A stretch of DNA of 64,000 nucleotides from Glycomyces artemisiae (GTDB lineage Bacteria > Actinomycetota > Actinomycetes > Mycobacteriales > Micromonosporaceae), in the NCBI RefSeq assembly GCF_003002955.1, contig NZ_PVTJ01000001.1, positions 744,001 through 808,000 on the forward strand, written 5' to 3'. The position numbers were made by a program, and so were the translations under genes. Below the pieces are notes generated by a model that made no database searches, was not told the DNA's origin, and saw only the letters and a program-made list of their open reading frames with translations. Of this stretch, positions 28,197 through 37,029 are shown piece after piece; position 1 is the first letter of the stretch, and each line of letters starts with the position of its first letter.

Positions 28197-28838
28197 ATGA
28201 CGACACTGGACACCCCTCGCGGTCCGGCGGCGGCCGGCGGGTCGCGGACCGAGCGCTGGTACGGGCGGCTCGACGCGATCGCCTACGTCGGCGCCCTGAA
28301 CCTCCTGGTGATCGCCTTCACCCTGGCGGGCGGCATCGTCCTCGGCTGGGCCCCCGCGCTCGCCGCGGCGGCCGCGTGCAGCCGCACCCGCCTGCGCGGC
28401 GACTCCCAGCACCTGTTGCGCGCCTTCGCCTCCCGGTGGCGGCGCCGGTTCGTCCACGCGAACCTCCTCGCGGCCCCGTCGGCGCTCGTGCTCGCCGCCC
28501 TCGGCTGGAACCTCGCCGCCGCCGAGTCCCCCTGGCTGCGGGCCGCGCTCGTCGCCGCCCTCGCCCTTGCCGTCGCGCACCTGCTCCTCGCGATCGCGAT
28601 GGACGCCCACTACGAGCTGCGCCGCGGCCGGTGCCTGCGCCTGGCCTGGGAGTTCCTGCTCCGCTTCCCCGGCGCGCCGCTCCTCCTCGCCGCCACGACC
28701 GCGCTCGTCGGCGCGGTCACCGCACTGGTCCCCGGGCTCGGGCCGGTGCTGTCGGTCGGCGTGTGGATCCACCTGTGCACCGCGCTGTGCCTCTCCTTCT
28801 TCGCCGCGAACGACCGGAGCCTGCCGGGCGCGGCCTGA
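28197..28838 (+). CDS. DUF624 (YesL-like) membrane protein, second copy
   Basis: This is a 213-residue protein with five or six hydrophobic helices, of the same family as the gene at 27224 but strongly diverged. It has the YGRLDAIAYVGALNLLVIAFTLAGGIVLGWAPA N-terminus typical of DUF624 and a cytoplasmic loop with SQHLLRAFASRWRRRF. The ATG at 28197 follows GGAG by 7 nt; an earlier ATG at 28182 is possible. It is the first gene of the second import operon, directly before its binding protein. Function unknown. Confidence 0.82.
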   Translation: MTTLDTPRGPAAAGGSRTERWYGRLDAIAYVGALNLLVIAFTLAGGIVLGWAPALAAAAACSRTRLRGDSQHLLRAFASRWRRRFVHANLLAAPSALVLAALGWNLAAAESPWLRAALVAALALAVAHLLLAIAMDAHYELRRGRCLRLAWEFLLRFPGAPLLLAATTALVGAVTALVPGLGPVLSVGVWIHLCTALCLSFFAANDRSLPGAA

Positions 28839-28899
28839 CGATCCGCCCGCCGCCGGCGGGACGGCAATCGAGAATCCCCTTTCCGAAAGGACAACCCCC

Positions 28900-30420
28900 A
28901 TGTTGAAAAGAAAGCGCATACCGGTGGCGCTGCTCGCCGTCGGGAGCCTCGCGCTCGGCGCGTGCTCGGACGGCGGCGACAACGCTGAACCGCTGGAGTC
29001 GCTCGACATCATGGCGCCGTTCTTCTCCGCGGTCCCGCCCGAGGAGGACGACCCGGTCGACAAGGCGCTCAGCGACCTCGCCGGCCTCGACCTGAGCGTC
29101 CAGTGGGTGCCCAACACCGACTACGGCAGCAAGACCAACACCGTCCTCGCGGGCGACGACATCCCCGACGTCATGGTCATCCAGGGCAAGGACCAGTCCT
29201 TCGTCCAGACCGCCGAGGCCGGCGGGTTCTGGGACCTCACCGAGTACCTCGCCTCCGGCGACTACCCCAACCTCGTCACCGAGAACCCGCAGGTGCAGGA
29301 GGCCGCGAGCGTCAACGGGAAGGTCTACGGCGTCTACCGCGCCCGCGACGTCATCCGCACCAGCGTCATCCTCCGCCAGGACTGGCTCGACAACCTCGGG
29401 CTCGCCCAGCCGCAGACCACCGCCGACCTCTACGAGGTCGCCCGCGCCTTCACCGAGGACGACCCGGACGGCGACGGCGAGGATGACACCTACGGGATCA
29501 TCAACCCCGCCTGGGGCGGCATCGGCAACGGCAGCCCCTACGACGCCATCGAGACCTGGTACGGCTCGGGCAACCTGTGGCGCGAGGAGGGCGGCGAGCT
29601 CGTCCCCGCCTTCACCACCGACGAGTGGCTCCAGGCCCTCCAGTACGAGCGCGACCTCGTCGCGAACGGCTACGTCAACGCGGACTACGCCACGATGGAC
29701 CCCGCCACCTGGAACGAGCCGTTCCTGAACGGCGAGGGCGGCATCATCATCGACGTCCAGTCCCGCGCCACCCAGCTCGCCGGCCTGTTCAAGGAGCAGG
29801 ACCCCGAGCACTACGACCAGTACGTCGCGCTCGTCGGCCAGCTCGACGGGCCCAACGGGACCTACGCGCTGCCCACCTCCGGGTACTCCGGCTTCCTCGC
29901 CGTCCCCCGCGCGGGCGTCCAGACCGAGGACCAGCTCAAGCAGGTCCTGACGGCCCTCAACGAGCTCAACACCACCGAGGCGCAGAACCTCATGAACCAC
30001 GGCATCGAGGGGGACAACTACACCGTCGTCGACGGCGAGGCCGTGTTCGACCCCGCGAAGCAGGACTTCACCGACCAGGTCACCGGGGCGTGGGCGCAGC
30101 TCGGCATGAACGTCGCGGGCTACAACGCCTACCCGATCCAGGAGGAGACCGAGTACGACAAGGCCCTGTACCAGCAGCGGCTCGACCTCCAGGCCGAGGA
30201 CCTCGCGAACGCCGTGTTCAACCCGGCCGCCGGGTTCGTCTCGCCGACCTACACCACCAGCGGCGCCCAGCTCGACACGATCATCGCCGACGCCCGCATC
30301 CAGTACATCGCGGGCCAGATCGACGACGCCGGACTCCAGGCGGCCCTCGACACCTGGCGCTCCAGCGGCGGCGACGACGTCGTGCAGGAGATCAACGACC
30401 TGTACGCCGACCTGAACTGA
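28900..30420 (+). CDS. Extracellular solute-binding lipoprotein of the second ABC importer
   Basis: This is a 506-residue lipoprotein with a short Sec signal (MLKRKRIPVALLAV) and lipobox LGAC22; unlike the first operon's protein it has no twin arginine. The sequence pattern (VQWVPNTDYGSKTNTVLAGDDIPDVMVIQGKDQSF, YGIINPAWGG) is of the large LplA/YtcQ-type binding proteins. GAAAGGA precedes the ATG at 28900. It is only weakly similar to the first binding protein, which suggests a different ligand or chain length rather than a recent duplication. Confidence 0.93.
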   Translation: MLKRKRIPVALLAVGSLALGACSDGGDNAEPLESLDIMAPFFSAVPPEEDDPVDKALSDLAGLDLSVQWVPNTDYGSKTNTVLAGDDIPDVMVIQGKDQSFVQTAEAGGFWDLTEYLASGDYPNLVTENPQVQEAASVNGKVYGVYRARDVIRTSVILRQDWLDNLGLAQPQTTADLYEVARAFTEDDPDGDGEDDTYGIINPAWGGIGNGSPYDAIETWYGSGNLWREEGGELVPAFTTDEWLQALQYERDLVANGYVNADYATMDPATWNEPFLNGEGGIIIDVQSRATQLAGLFKEQDPEHYDQYVALVGQLDGPNGTYALPTSGYSGFLAVPRAGVQTEDQLKQVLTALNELNTTEAQNLMNHGIEGDNYTVVDGEAVFDPAKQDFTDQVTGAWAQLGMNVAGYNAYPIQEETEYDKALYQQRLDLQAEDLANAVFNPAAGFVSPTYTTSGAQLDTIIADARIQYIAGQIDDAGLQAALDTWRSSGGDDVVQEINDLYADLN

Positions 30421-30479
30421 CCGCCCGCGCGGGGCCGGGCCCGCCCGGCCCCGCGCACCGAACCCCCAAGGAGACTGCG

Positions 30480-31442
30480 ATGACGACCGCCCTCGCGGCC
30501 GACCGCGAACCACCCCTCGCGCGCGGGCCCGGCCGCCTGCGGCGCCTGCGCCGGGACGCCGTGCGCTACCGCTGGCTGTTCCTGCTCATGCTCCCCGGAC
30601 TCGTGTACTTCGCCCTGTTCCGGTTCTGGCCCATGTACGGGGCGCGGATCGCGTTCAAGAACTACATCCCGTTCCTCGGCATCGACGGCAGCGAATGGGT
30701 CGGCTTCGCCCACTTCCAGGCGTTCCTGTCGAACCCCGACTTCCCGCGGCTGCTCGTCAACACCCTCGTCATCGCCGCGCTCAGCCTGCTCATCGCGTTC
30801 CCGCTCACGATCGTGCTGGCGCTGCTGCTCAACGAGCTGCGGCTCCAGATCCTCAAGCGCACCGTGCAGACCCTCGTCTACATCCCGCACTTCCTGTCGT
30901 GGACCGTCGTCGTGTCGATCACCGCGCTGCTGTTCGCGATCGACACCGGACCCCTGTGGACGTTCTTCGCGGGCCTGTTCGGGACCGACGCGAACATGCT
31001 CGCCGACCCCGACTGGTTCCGGCCGCTCGTGCTCATGCAGATGGTCTGGAAGGACACCGGCTGGGGCACGATCATCTTCCTCGCCGCGCTCGCGGGCGTC
31101 GACCAGGAGCAGTACGAGGCCGCGATCATCGACGGCGCGGGCCGCTGGCAGCGCGTCCGCCACATCACGATCCCCTCGATCCTCCCCACGATCACGGTCC
31201 TGCTGATCCTGCACACCGGCCAGATCCTCAACACCGGCTTCGAGCAGATCTACCTGATGTCGAACTCGCTCAACCGGACCGTGGCCGACGTGTTCGACAC
31301 GTACGTCTACTTCGCGGGCATCGAGCAGGGCGCCTACAGCTACTCCACGGCCGTGGGCCTGTTCAAGGCCATCGTCGGGCTGGTGCTCATCTTCGGCACC
31401 AACTGGCTCGCCAAGCGCTTCAACCAGCAGGGGATCTTCTGA
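30480..31442 (+). CDS. ABC importer permease, LplB/YteP type (second importer)
   Basis: This is a 320-residue permease with six helices and the EAA loop YEAAIIDGAGRWQRVRHITIP. The N-terminal tail is Arg-rich (GPGRLRRLRRDAVRYRW). AAGGAG precedes the ATG. The stop TGA overlaps the next ATG. It pairs with the protein encoded by the next gene to form the membrane channel of the second importer. Confidence 0.95.
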   Translation: MTTALAADREPPLARGPGRLRRLRRDAVRYRWLFLLMLPGLVYFALFRFWPMYGARIAFKNYIPFLGIDGSEWVGFAHFQAFLSNPDFPRLLVNTLVIAALSLLIAFPLTIVLALLLNELRLQILKRTVQTLVYIPHFLSWTVVVSITALLFAIDTGPLWTFFAGLFGTDANMLADPDWFRPLVLMQMVWKDTGWGTIIFLAALAGVDQEQYEAAIIDGAGRWQRVRHITIPSILPTITVLLILHTGQILNTGFEQIYLMSNSLNRTVADVFDTYVYFAGIEQGAYSYSTAVGLFKAIVGLVLIFGTNWLAKRFNQQGIF

Positions 31443-32323
31443 TGTCCACGACGCACAAGCGGTTCAACACCCGGGCCGGCCGCGCCTTCGACGTCCTCAA
31501 CGTCGCGATGCTCACCGGCGTCGGCCTGCTCGCGATCCTGCCGTTCCTGTACGTGCTCGCCGGGTCGCTCGCCACCGAGCTGGAGATCACCACCCGGCCG
31601 TTCTTCCTGTGGCCGAACGAGTTCACGACCGCCTCGTACGCGTCGATCCTGTCCTCCGACGTGTTCGTGCGCGCCTTCGCGACCACCGTGGCCGTCACCT
31701 TCGTCGGCACGCTCGTCCAGCTCGGCCTGACCGCGCTCATGGCGTACCCGCTCGCCAAGCCCGACCTCCCCGGGCGCCGCACCGTCCTCGCCCTGGTCGT
31801 GTTCACGATGGTCTTCAGCGCCGGGATGATCCCGACGTTCCTGGTCGTCAAGGACCTCGGCCTGCTCGACACCTACTGGGCGCTCATCCTGCCGCTGGCG
31901 ATCAACCCGTTCAGCCTCATCATCATCAAGAACTTCTTCCAGCAGCTCCCGCGCGAGCTCGAAGAGTCCGCGAAGATCGACGGCGCCAACGAGCTCCAGG
32001 TGCTGTGGCACGTGATCCTCCCGCTGTCGAAGCCGGTCCTGGCGACGTTCGCGCTGTTCTACGCCGTCGGCATCTGGAACGACTACCTCTCGCCCCTGCT
32101 GTACCTGAGCGACACGAGCAAGTGGACGCTCCAGATGATCCTGCGGCAGGTCACCGCCGCGGCCTCGCTCTCGGCCGACGAGATGGCGACCGACGTGCCG
32201 CCCCCCGCCCAGGGGATCAAGTTCGCGGTGGTGATCATCGCGACCATCCCGGTGCTCCTGGCGTACCCGTTCCTCCAGAAGCACTTCGCCAAAGGCATGC
32301 TCATAGGAAGTGTGAAGGGCTGA
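31442..32323 (+). CDS. ABC importer permease, LplC/YtcP type (second importer)
   Basis: This is a 293-residue permease with six helices, EAA motif LEESAKIDGANELQVLWHVILPLSKP and C-terminal KHFAKGMLIGSVKG. It starts on the stop codon of the preceding permease and its stop overlaps the ATG of the esterase gene, tying transport to the degradation genes that follow. No ATPase is encoded nearby. Confidence 0.95.
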   Translation: MSTTHKRFNTRAGRAFDVLNVAMLTGVGLLAILPFLYVLAGSLATELEITTRPFFLWPNEFTTASYASILSSDVFVRAFATTVAVTFVGTLVQLGLTALMAYPLAKPDLPGRRTVLALVVFTMVFSAGMIPTFLVVKDLGLLDTYWALILPLAINPFSLIIIKNFFQQLPRELEESAKIDGANELQVLWHVILPLSKPVLATFALFYAVGIWNDYLSPLLYLSDTSKWTLQMILRQVTAAASLSADEMATDVPPPAQGIKFAVVIIATIPVLLAYPFLQKHFAKGMLIGSVKG

Positions 32324-33024
32324 TGACGATCCACCTCGCCGGCGACTCCACCGTCGCCCCCACCGACGGCGGCGCCGCCTCCGGGCGCCCCGACCTGCCG
32401 CTCCTGGGCTGGGGCGACGAGCTCCAGCGGTTCACCGCCGAACCGGTGCAGAACCACGCCAAAGGCGGCGCGACCACCGAGTCCTTCCGCGAGGAGGGGC
32501 GCTGGGACGCGCTCGCCGCCGCACTCGAACCCGGCGACACCGTCGTGATCCAGTTCGGGCACAACGACCAGAAGGAGCCCGAGACCCTGGCCGCCGACGG
32601 CGGCTACCGCGACCGCCTCGCCGCCTTCGTCGCCGAGACCCGCGCCGCCGGGGCCCGCCCGGTCCTCGCCACCAGCGTCGAGCGCCGCATGTTCCACGAA
32701 GGGGCCCTGCGCCACTCGCACGGCCCGTACCCCGCCGCGGTGCGCGCCCTCGGCAAGGAGCTCGACGTGCCGGTCGTCGACCTGACGGCGTTCACGCGCT
32801 GGCTCTACACCTGGCTCGGCGAGGACGAGTCGGCCGCGCTGTTCGTCCACGGCGCGGCCGCCGACCTGCGCGTCGAAGTCGACGAGCAGCTCCGGGGCGA
32901 CAACACCCACTACACGACCGCCGGAGCCGCCGCGGTCGCCCGCTTCGTCGCCGAGCACCTGCACGCCCTCGACGGCGTCGGCGACGACCAGGAGCCGCTG
33001 GGGAAGTGGCTGGTCCGGCCGTGA
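32323..33024 (+). CDS. SGNH-hydrolase, rhamnogalacturonan acetylesterase-like (YesT type)
   Basis: This is predicted to remove acetyl esters from rhamnogalacturonan backbones or oligosaccharides. The SGNH blocks are intact: AGDS9TVAP (nucleophile S9), the Gly block NHAKGGATTESF, the Asn block FGHNDQKEP, and the C-terminal DNTHYTTAGA with the catalytic His. At 233 residues with no signal peptide it is probably cytoplasmic, acting on imported oligosaccharides, like YesT of Bacillus subtilis. It is translationally coupled on both sides. The substrate is inferred from family and context. Confidence 0.88.
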   Translation: MTIHLAGDSTVAPTDGGAASGRPDLPLLGWGDELQRFTAEPVQNHAKGGATTESFREEGRWDALAAALEPGDTVVIQFGHNDQKEPETLAADGGYRDRLAAFVAETRAAGARPVLATSVERRMFHEGALRHSHGPYPAAVRALGKELDVPVVDLTAFTRWLYTWLGEDESAALFVHGAAADLRVEVDEQLRGDNTHYTTAGAAAVARFVAEHLHALDGVGDDQEPLGKWLVRP

Positions 33025-33674
33025 CCTACCGCAACCCGCTCGCCGAGGCGGCCGACCTCGACGGCTGGACCGCCGAGGGCCCCGCCGGGACCGCGCACGC
33101 CGACGGCGGCCTGGTCCTCTCCAGCACCGCCGACGAGGCGGCCCTGGCCGCGGCCGGGCGCGGCGACCACGCCCACTTCACGCTCTGGTGCCCCGAGGTC
33201 TTCCCCGCCGACATCGCGATCGAATGGGACTTCAGACCCCTTGCGGGCGAAGGACTCGCGATGCTGTTCTTCGCCGCGGCCGGCACCGGCGGCCGCGACC
33301 TGTTCGATCCGGCGCTCGCGCCGCGCACCGGCTACTACCCGCAGTACCACTCGGGCGACGTCTCCGCCCTGCACGTGTCCTACCTGCGCCGCAAGTGGCC
33401 GGCCGAGCGCCGCTTCCGCACCTGCAACCTCCGCAAGAGCCCCGGCTTCCGCCTCGTCGCCCAAGGCGCCGACCCGCTGCCCGGCCCCGAGGACGCCGAC
33501 GGCCACTACCGCGTCCGCGTCGCCAAGCGCGGCCCGGAGGTGACCTTCGCGATCGACGGCCTGACGCTCTTCACGTTCCGCGACCCCGAACCGCTCGGCG
33601 CGGGCCGCATCGGCTTCCGCCAGATGGCCCCGCTCGTCTCCCACTACCGCGACCTTGAGGTGACCGCCCTGTGA
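33021..33674 (+). CDS. DUF1961 (YesU-like) carbohydrate-binding/lyase-fold protein
   Basis: This is a 217-residue jelly-roll protein of the DUF1961 family, typified by YesU, which is encoded in the Bacillus rhamnogalacturonan cluster. Conserved stretches are FTLWCPEVFPADIAIEWDFRPLAGEGLAMLFF, YYPQYHSGDVSALHVSYLRRK and TFRDPEPLGAGRIGFRQM. The enzymatic role is not established. No signal peptide. The GTG start at 33021 overlaps the esterase stop (GTGA); another GTG at 33006 would add five residues. The stop overlaps the next GTG. Confidence 0.85.
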   Translation: MTYRNPLAEAADLDGWTAEGPAGTAHADGGLVLSSTADEAALAAAGRGDHAHFTLWCPEVFPADIAIEWDFRPLAGEGLAMLFFAAAGTGGRDLFDPALAPRTGYYPQYHSGDVSALHVSYLRRKWPAERRFRTCNLRKSPGFRLVAQGADPLPGPEDADGHYRVRVAKRGPEVTFAIDGLTLFTFRDPEPLGAGRIGFRQMAPLVSHYRDLEVTAL

Positions 33675-36277
33675 CCACTGTGGATGTGCCCCTGCGCTGG
33701 CTCGACGACGCCGCGCCCGACCTCGCGCTCGCGGGCGTCACCTGCGGCGTCCCGCTCGCCCCCGGCGCCGTCGCCGACCCCGCTGAACTGTCCGTAGTGG
33801 ACGACACCGGGACCCCGGTGCCCGCCCAGACGTGGCGGCTCGCCGCCTGGCCCGACGGCAGCGTCAAATGGGCCGGGATCGCGCTCGGCGCGGGCGAGCC
33901 CGCGGACGGCTACCGGGTCGTGCGCGGCCCCGGCCCCGCACCGGCCGTGCGGGTCCACGTCGCGGAGACCGCCGACGCCGTCGCGGTCGACACGGGCGCC
34001 GCCCGCATCACCTTGTCCCGCACCGGCACCGACCTGGTCCGCTCGATCCGCATCGGCGACGCCGAGGTCGCCGCCTCGGGCCGCCTCGTCTCCAGCCGCC
34101 AGGACCGCCCCGAACCCGACGTCCCCGGCCGCGCGCACGCCACCGGGCACGTCACCGCCTGCGAAGTGGAGCAGGACGGGCCGCTGCGCGCCGTCGTCCG
34201 CGTCACCGGCGTCCATCGCGAGGACTCGGGCCGCGCATGGCTCCCGTTCACCGTGCGGCTCGTGTTCGCCGCCGGGGCCGCGACGTTCCGGATCGTCCAC
34301 TCCTTCACCTGGGACGGCGACCCCGAGCGGGACTTCCTCTCCTCGCTCGGCCTGCGGTTCACCGTGCCGCTGCGCGCGGACCTCCACGACCGCCACGTGC
34401 GCCTCGCGGGCGCCGGCGGCGGCTTCCTGCGCGAGGCCGTGCGCGGCCTCACCGGCCTGCGCCGCGACCCCGGCGCCGAGGTCCGCGCCGCCCAGCTCGA
34501 CGGCCGCCCCGTCCCGGACCCGTCCTCCTGGGACCGCGACGTGGAACCCCTGTCGCGCTGGATCCCCGCCTGGGCCGACTACACGCTGCGCCAGCCGAAC
34601 GCGAACGGCTACACGATCCGCAAGCGCACCGCCGCCGACCGGCCCTGGATCGACGCCGCCCAGGGCACCCGCGCCGACGGGCTCGCCTACGTCGGCGACA
34701 CCGCGGGCGGACTCGCCCTGGGCCTCACCGGGTTCTGGCAGTCCCACCCCACCGGCCTCGACGTCCGCGCCGCGGACACGGACGCCGCGACGCTGACCCT
34801 CTGGCTCTGGTCGCCCGACGCCGAGCCCATGGACCTGCGCTTCTACCACGACGGCCTCGGCCAGGACACCTACGCCGACCAGCTCGACGCGCTTGAGATC
34901 ACCTACGAGGACTACGAGCCCGGCTTCGGCACCGCCCACGGCATCGCCCGCACCCACGAGCTCACCGTGACCCCGTACGCCGCCACGCCGCCCGTCGCCG
35001 AACTCGCCCGCCTCGCCCGCGGCACAGCCCTGCGCCCCCAGCTCGCGGCCGCGCCCGAAGCCCTCCAAGGGTTCCTCGGCGACTGGGACCTGCCCGACCG
35101 CGCCGACCCGAAGCGCGCCGCCCTCGAAGACCGGCTCGACTTCCTCCTGGACTTCTACATCGGACAGGTCGATCAGCGGTCCTGGTACGGGTTCTGGAAC
35201 TTCGGCGACGTCATGCACGCCTACGACGCCGACCGCCACACCTGGCGCTACGACGTCGGCGGCTACGCCTGGGACAACTCCGAGCTCTCCCCGGACCTGT
35301 GGCTGTGGACCTCGTTCCTGCGCACCGGCCGCGCCGACGTCTTCCGCCTCGCCGAGCGCATGACCCGCCACACCGGCGACGTCGACGTCTACCACGCCGG
35401 CCCCTGGCGGGGCCTCGGGACGCGGCACAACGTGCAGCACTGGGGGTGCAGCGCCAAGCAGGTCCGCATCTCGACGCCCGCGTACCGCCGCGTCCACTAC
35501 CTGCTCACCGGCGACGAGCACACCCGCGACCGCATGCTGGAGCAGCGCGACTCCGACGCGACGTTCCTCGCCCTCGACCCGACCCGCAAAGTGCGCGCCG
35601 ACGCCGCGACCTACCGGCCCGAGCGCGGCGCGCTCGCGGTCGGCCTCGGCACCGACTGGAGCGCGCTCGCGGCGACCTGGCTGGCGGACTGGGAGATCAC
35701 CGGGAACGAGCGGTCCCGCGACCGCCTCGTCGGCACGATGCGCGACATCGGATCGCTCCCGAAGGGCTTCTTCACCGGCGAGGCCCTGTACGACCTCGAC
35801 AAGGGCCGCTTCGACACCGCGCGCGACCGCGTCGCCCTCTCGCACCTCTCCGCCGTGTTCGGCCTGGTCGAGGTGTGCAGCGAACTGGTGTCCCTCATCG
35901 ACGCCGGGCTGGTCGACGCCCCCGGGTTCAAGGACGCCTGGCTCCAGTACTGCCGCCTCTACCTCGCCGACCCCGAGGCCCAGCGCGCCGAGCTCGGCAC
36001 CGCCCCCGCGGGCGTCCACCTGGAGCAGGCCCACTCGCGCCTCACCGCGTACGCGGCGCACCGGCTCGGCGACGACGAGCTCGCCGACCGGGCCTGGCGC
36101 GCCTACTTCGCGGGCGGCGAGTTCATGGGGGAGGACGCGTTCCGCACCGTGCGGATCCTCCCGCCGGAGGTCCTCGCCCCAGTGGACGAGGCGCGCACGC
36201 TCTCCACCAACGACGCCGCCCAGTGCGGCCTGGCGACCATCCAGAACCTCGCCCTCATCGGGCACCGCCTGCGCTGA
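33671..36277 (+). CDS. PcRGLX/YetA-like exo-rhamnogalacturonan lyase family protein
   Basis: This is an 868-residue protein matching the three-domain PcRGLX-like architecture. An N-terminal RIFT-barrel domain (VPLRWLDDAAPDLALAGVTCGVPLAPGAV, PVPAQTWRLAAWPDGSVKWAGIAL, about residues 4-90) is followed by a central beta-sandwich (to about 420) and a C-terminal alpha/alpha toroid (GFWNFGDVMHAYD, YAWDNSELSPDLWLW). PcRGLX releases unsaturated disaccharides from rhamnogalacturonan I chain ends. No signal peptide, so it should act inside the cell on imported chains. It starts with GTG overlapping the DUF1961 stop and is the last gene of the operon, before a 15-bp terminator stem. Confidence 0.82.
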   Translation: MTTVDVPLRWLDDAAPDLALAGVTCGVPLAPGAVADPAELSVVDDTGTPVPAQTWRLAAWPDGSVKWAGIALGAGEPADGYRVVRGPGPAPAVRVHVAETADAVAVDTGAARITLSRTGTDLVRSIRIGDAEVAASGRLVSSRQDRPEPDVPGRAHATGHVTACEVEQDGPLRAVVRVTGVHREDSGRAWLPFTVRLVFAAGAATFRIVHSFTWDGDPERDFLSSLGLRFTVPLRADLHDRHVRLAGAGGGFLREAVRGLTGLRRDPGAEVRAAQLDGRPVPDPSSWDRDVEPLSRWIPAWADYTLRQPNANGYTIRKRTAADRPWIDAAQGTRADGLAYVGDTAGGLALGLTGFWQSHPTGLDVRAADTDAATLTLWLWSPDAEPMDLRFYHDGLGQDTYADQLDALEITYEDYEPGFGTAHGIARTHELTVTPYAATPPVAELARLARGTALRPQLAAAPEALQGFLGDWDLPDRADPKRAALEDRLDFLLDFYIGQVDQRSWYGFWNFGDVMHAYDADRHTWRYDVGGYAWDNSELSPDLWLWTSFLRTGRADVFRLAERMTRHTGDVDVYHAGPWRGLGTRHNVQHWGCSAKQVRISTPAYRRVHYLLTGDEHTRDRMLEQRDSDATFLALDPTRKVRADAATYRPERGALAVGLGTDWSALAATWLADWEITGNERSRDRLVGTMRDIGSLPKGFFTGEALYDLDKGRFDTARDRVALSHLSAVFGLVEVCSELVSLIDAGLVDAPGFKDAWLQYCRLYLADPEAQRAELGTAPAGVHLEQAHSRLTAYAAHRLGDDELADRAWRAYFAGGEFMGEDAFRTVRILPPEVLAPVDEARTLSTNDAAQCGLATIQNLALIGHRLR

Positions 36278-36286
36278 CCCGGGCAC

Positions 36287-36320
36287 GCGGAAGGCCCCGG
36301 ATCGCTCCGGGGCCTTCCGC
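36287..36320. terminator. Bidirectional terminator between the pectin locus and hsp20
   Basis: A perfect 15-bp stem (GCGGAAGGCCCCGGA, 36287-36301, with complement at 36306-36320) has a TCGC loop. It lies between convergent genes and can serve both. Confidence 0.88.
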
Positions 36321-36333
36321 GGTCTCGCTGTAT

Positions 36334-36813
36334 TTACTCGGTCTCGGTCTCGGCGTCCGTCGCCTCGGCCTCGATCTCGACCGGCGCGCCCGCGACGGGG
36401 ATGCGCTGAGCCGTCGGGGCGGGCTTGACCGCACCGGCGACGCGCACCGTCAGGATGCCGTCGGCGACGCCGGCGGTCAGCTGCTCGGCCGTGGTGCCCT
36501 CCGGGAGCGTGAACTCGCGGCGGAACGAGCCGGCCGACAGGCCGCGCACCAGGTACCGGTCGCCCTCGGCGGACTCGCGGGCCTTGCGCTCGGCCGTGAT
36601 CGACAGGCGGCGGCCTTCGAGCTCGACCGTGACGTCCTCGGCGCTGACGCCCGGGACCGCGGCGCGGACGACCAGGTCCTCGCCCTCGGTGTAGACGTCG
36701 GCGCGCAGGGAGTACTGCACGGCGCCGCGGCCGAAGCCGAGGCGCACGAGGCGCTCGAACTCGCGGTCGAACTGACGGAACGCCGCGTAAGGGTGCTGGT
36801 AGCGAACGATCAT
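36334..36813 (-). CDS. Hsp20/alpha-crystallin small heat-shock protein
   Basis: This is an ATP-independent holdase chaperone of 159 residues. The alpha-crystallin domain runs from about residue 33 to 125 (YSLRADVYTEGEDLVVRAAVPGV..., FTLPEGTTAEQLTAGVADGILTVRV), with the GxLxV-type motif read as GILTV and an IPV tail motif in the C-terminal extension. The start is placed at the ATG at 36813, 7 nt after GAGGAG. A perfect CIRCE element lies 24 nt further upstream, so HrcA should control it. Confidence 0.94.
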   Translation of the reverse strand: MIVRYQHPYAAFRQFDREFERLVRLGFGRGAVQYSLRADVYTEGEDLVVRAAVPGVSAEDVTVELEGRRLSITAERKARESAEGDRYLVRGLSAGSFRREFTLPEGTTAEQLTAGVADGILTVRVAGAVKPAPTAQRIPVAGAPVEIEAEATDAETETE

Positions 36814-36836
36814 GGTGGTCTCCTCAGGTCTCGTCA

Positions 36837-36863
36837 TTAGCACTCTCGGGTGTTGAGTGCTAA
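36837..36863 (-). promoter_or_regulatory. CIRCE operator (HrcA site) upstream of hsp20
   Basis: TTAGCACTC (36837-36845), nine spacer bases, then GAGTGCTAA (36855-36863): an exact match to the CIRCE heat-shock consensus. It sits in the leader/promoter of the minus-strand hsp20, which is divergent from the TPM gene, so it might also influence the latter. Confidence 0.95.
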
Positions 36864-37029
36864 CGGTCTATACGACGCCCGCGCCCCGCCGAATATTTCA
36901 GCCGTGACCGGCGTCACGGGACCCGCGGCGTCCCTCCTGGACCCGAGGAGTTCTTCAAAAAGCGCCCGACCTGCGACGACGCGCTCCTAGACTGACGTCG
37001 TTTCCGACCGAACGGGGGTGCGGTCCGCG

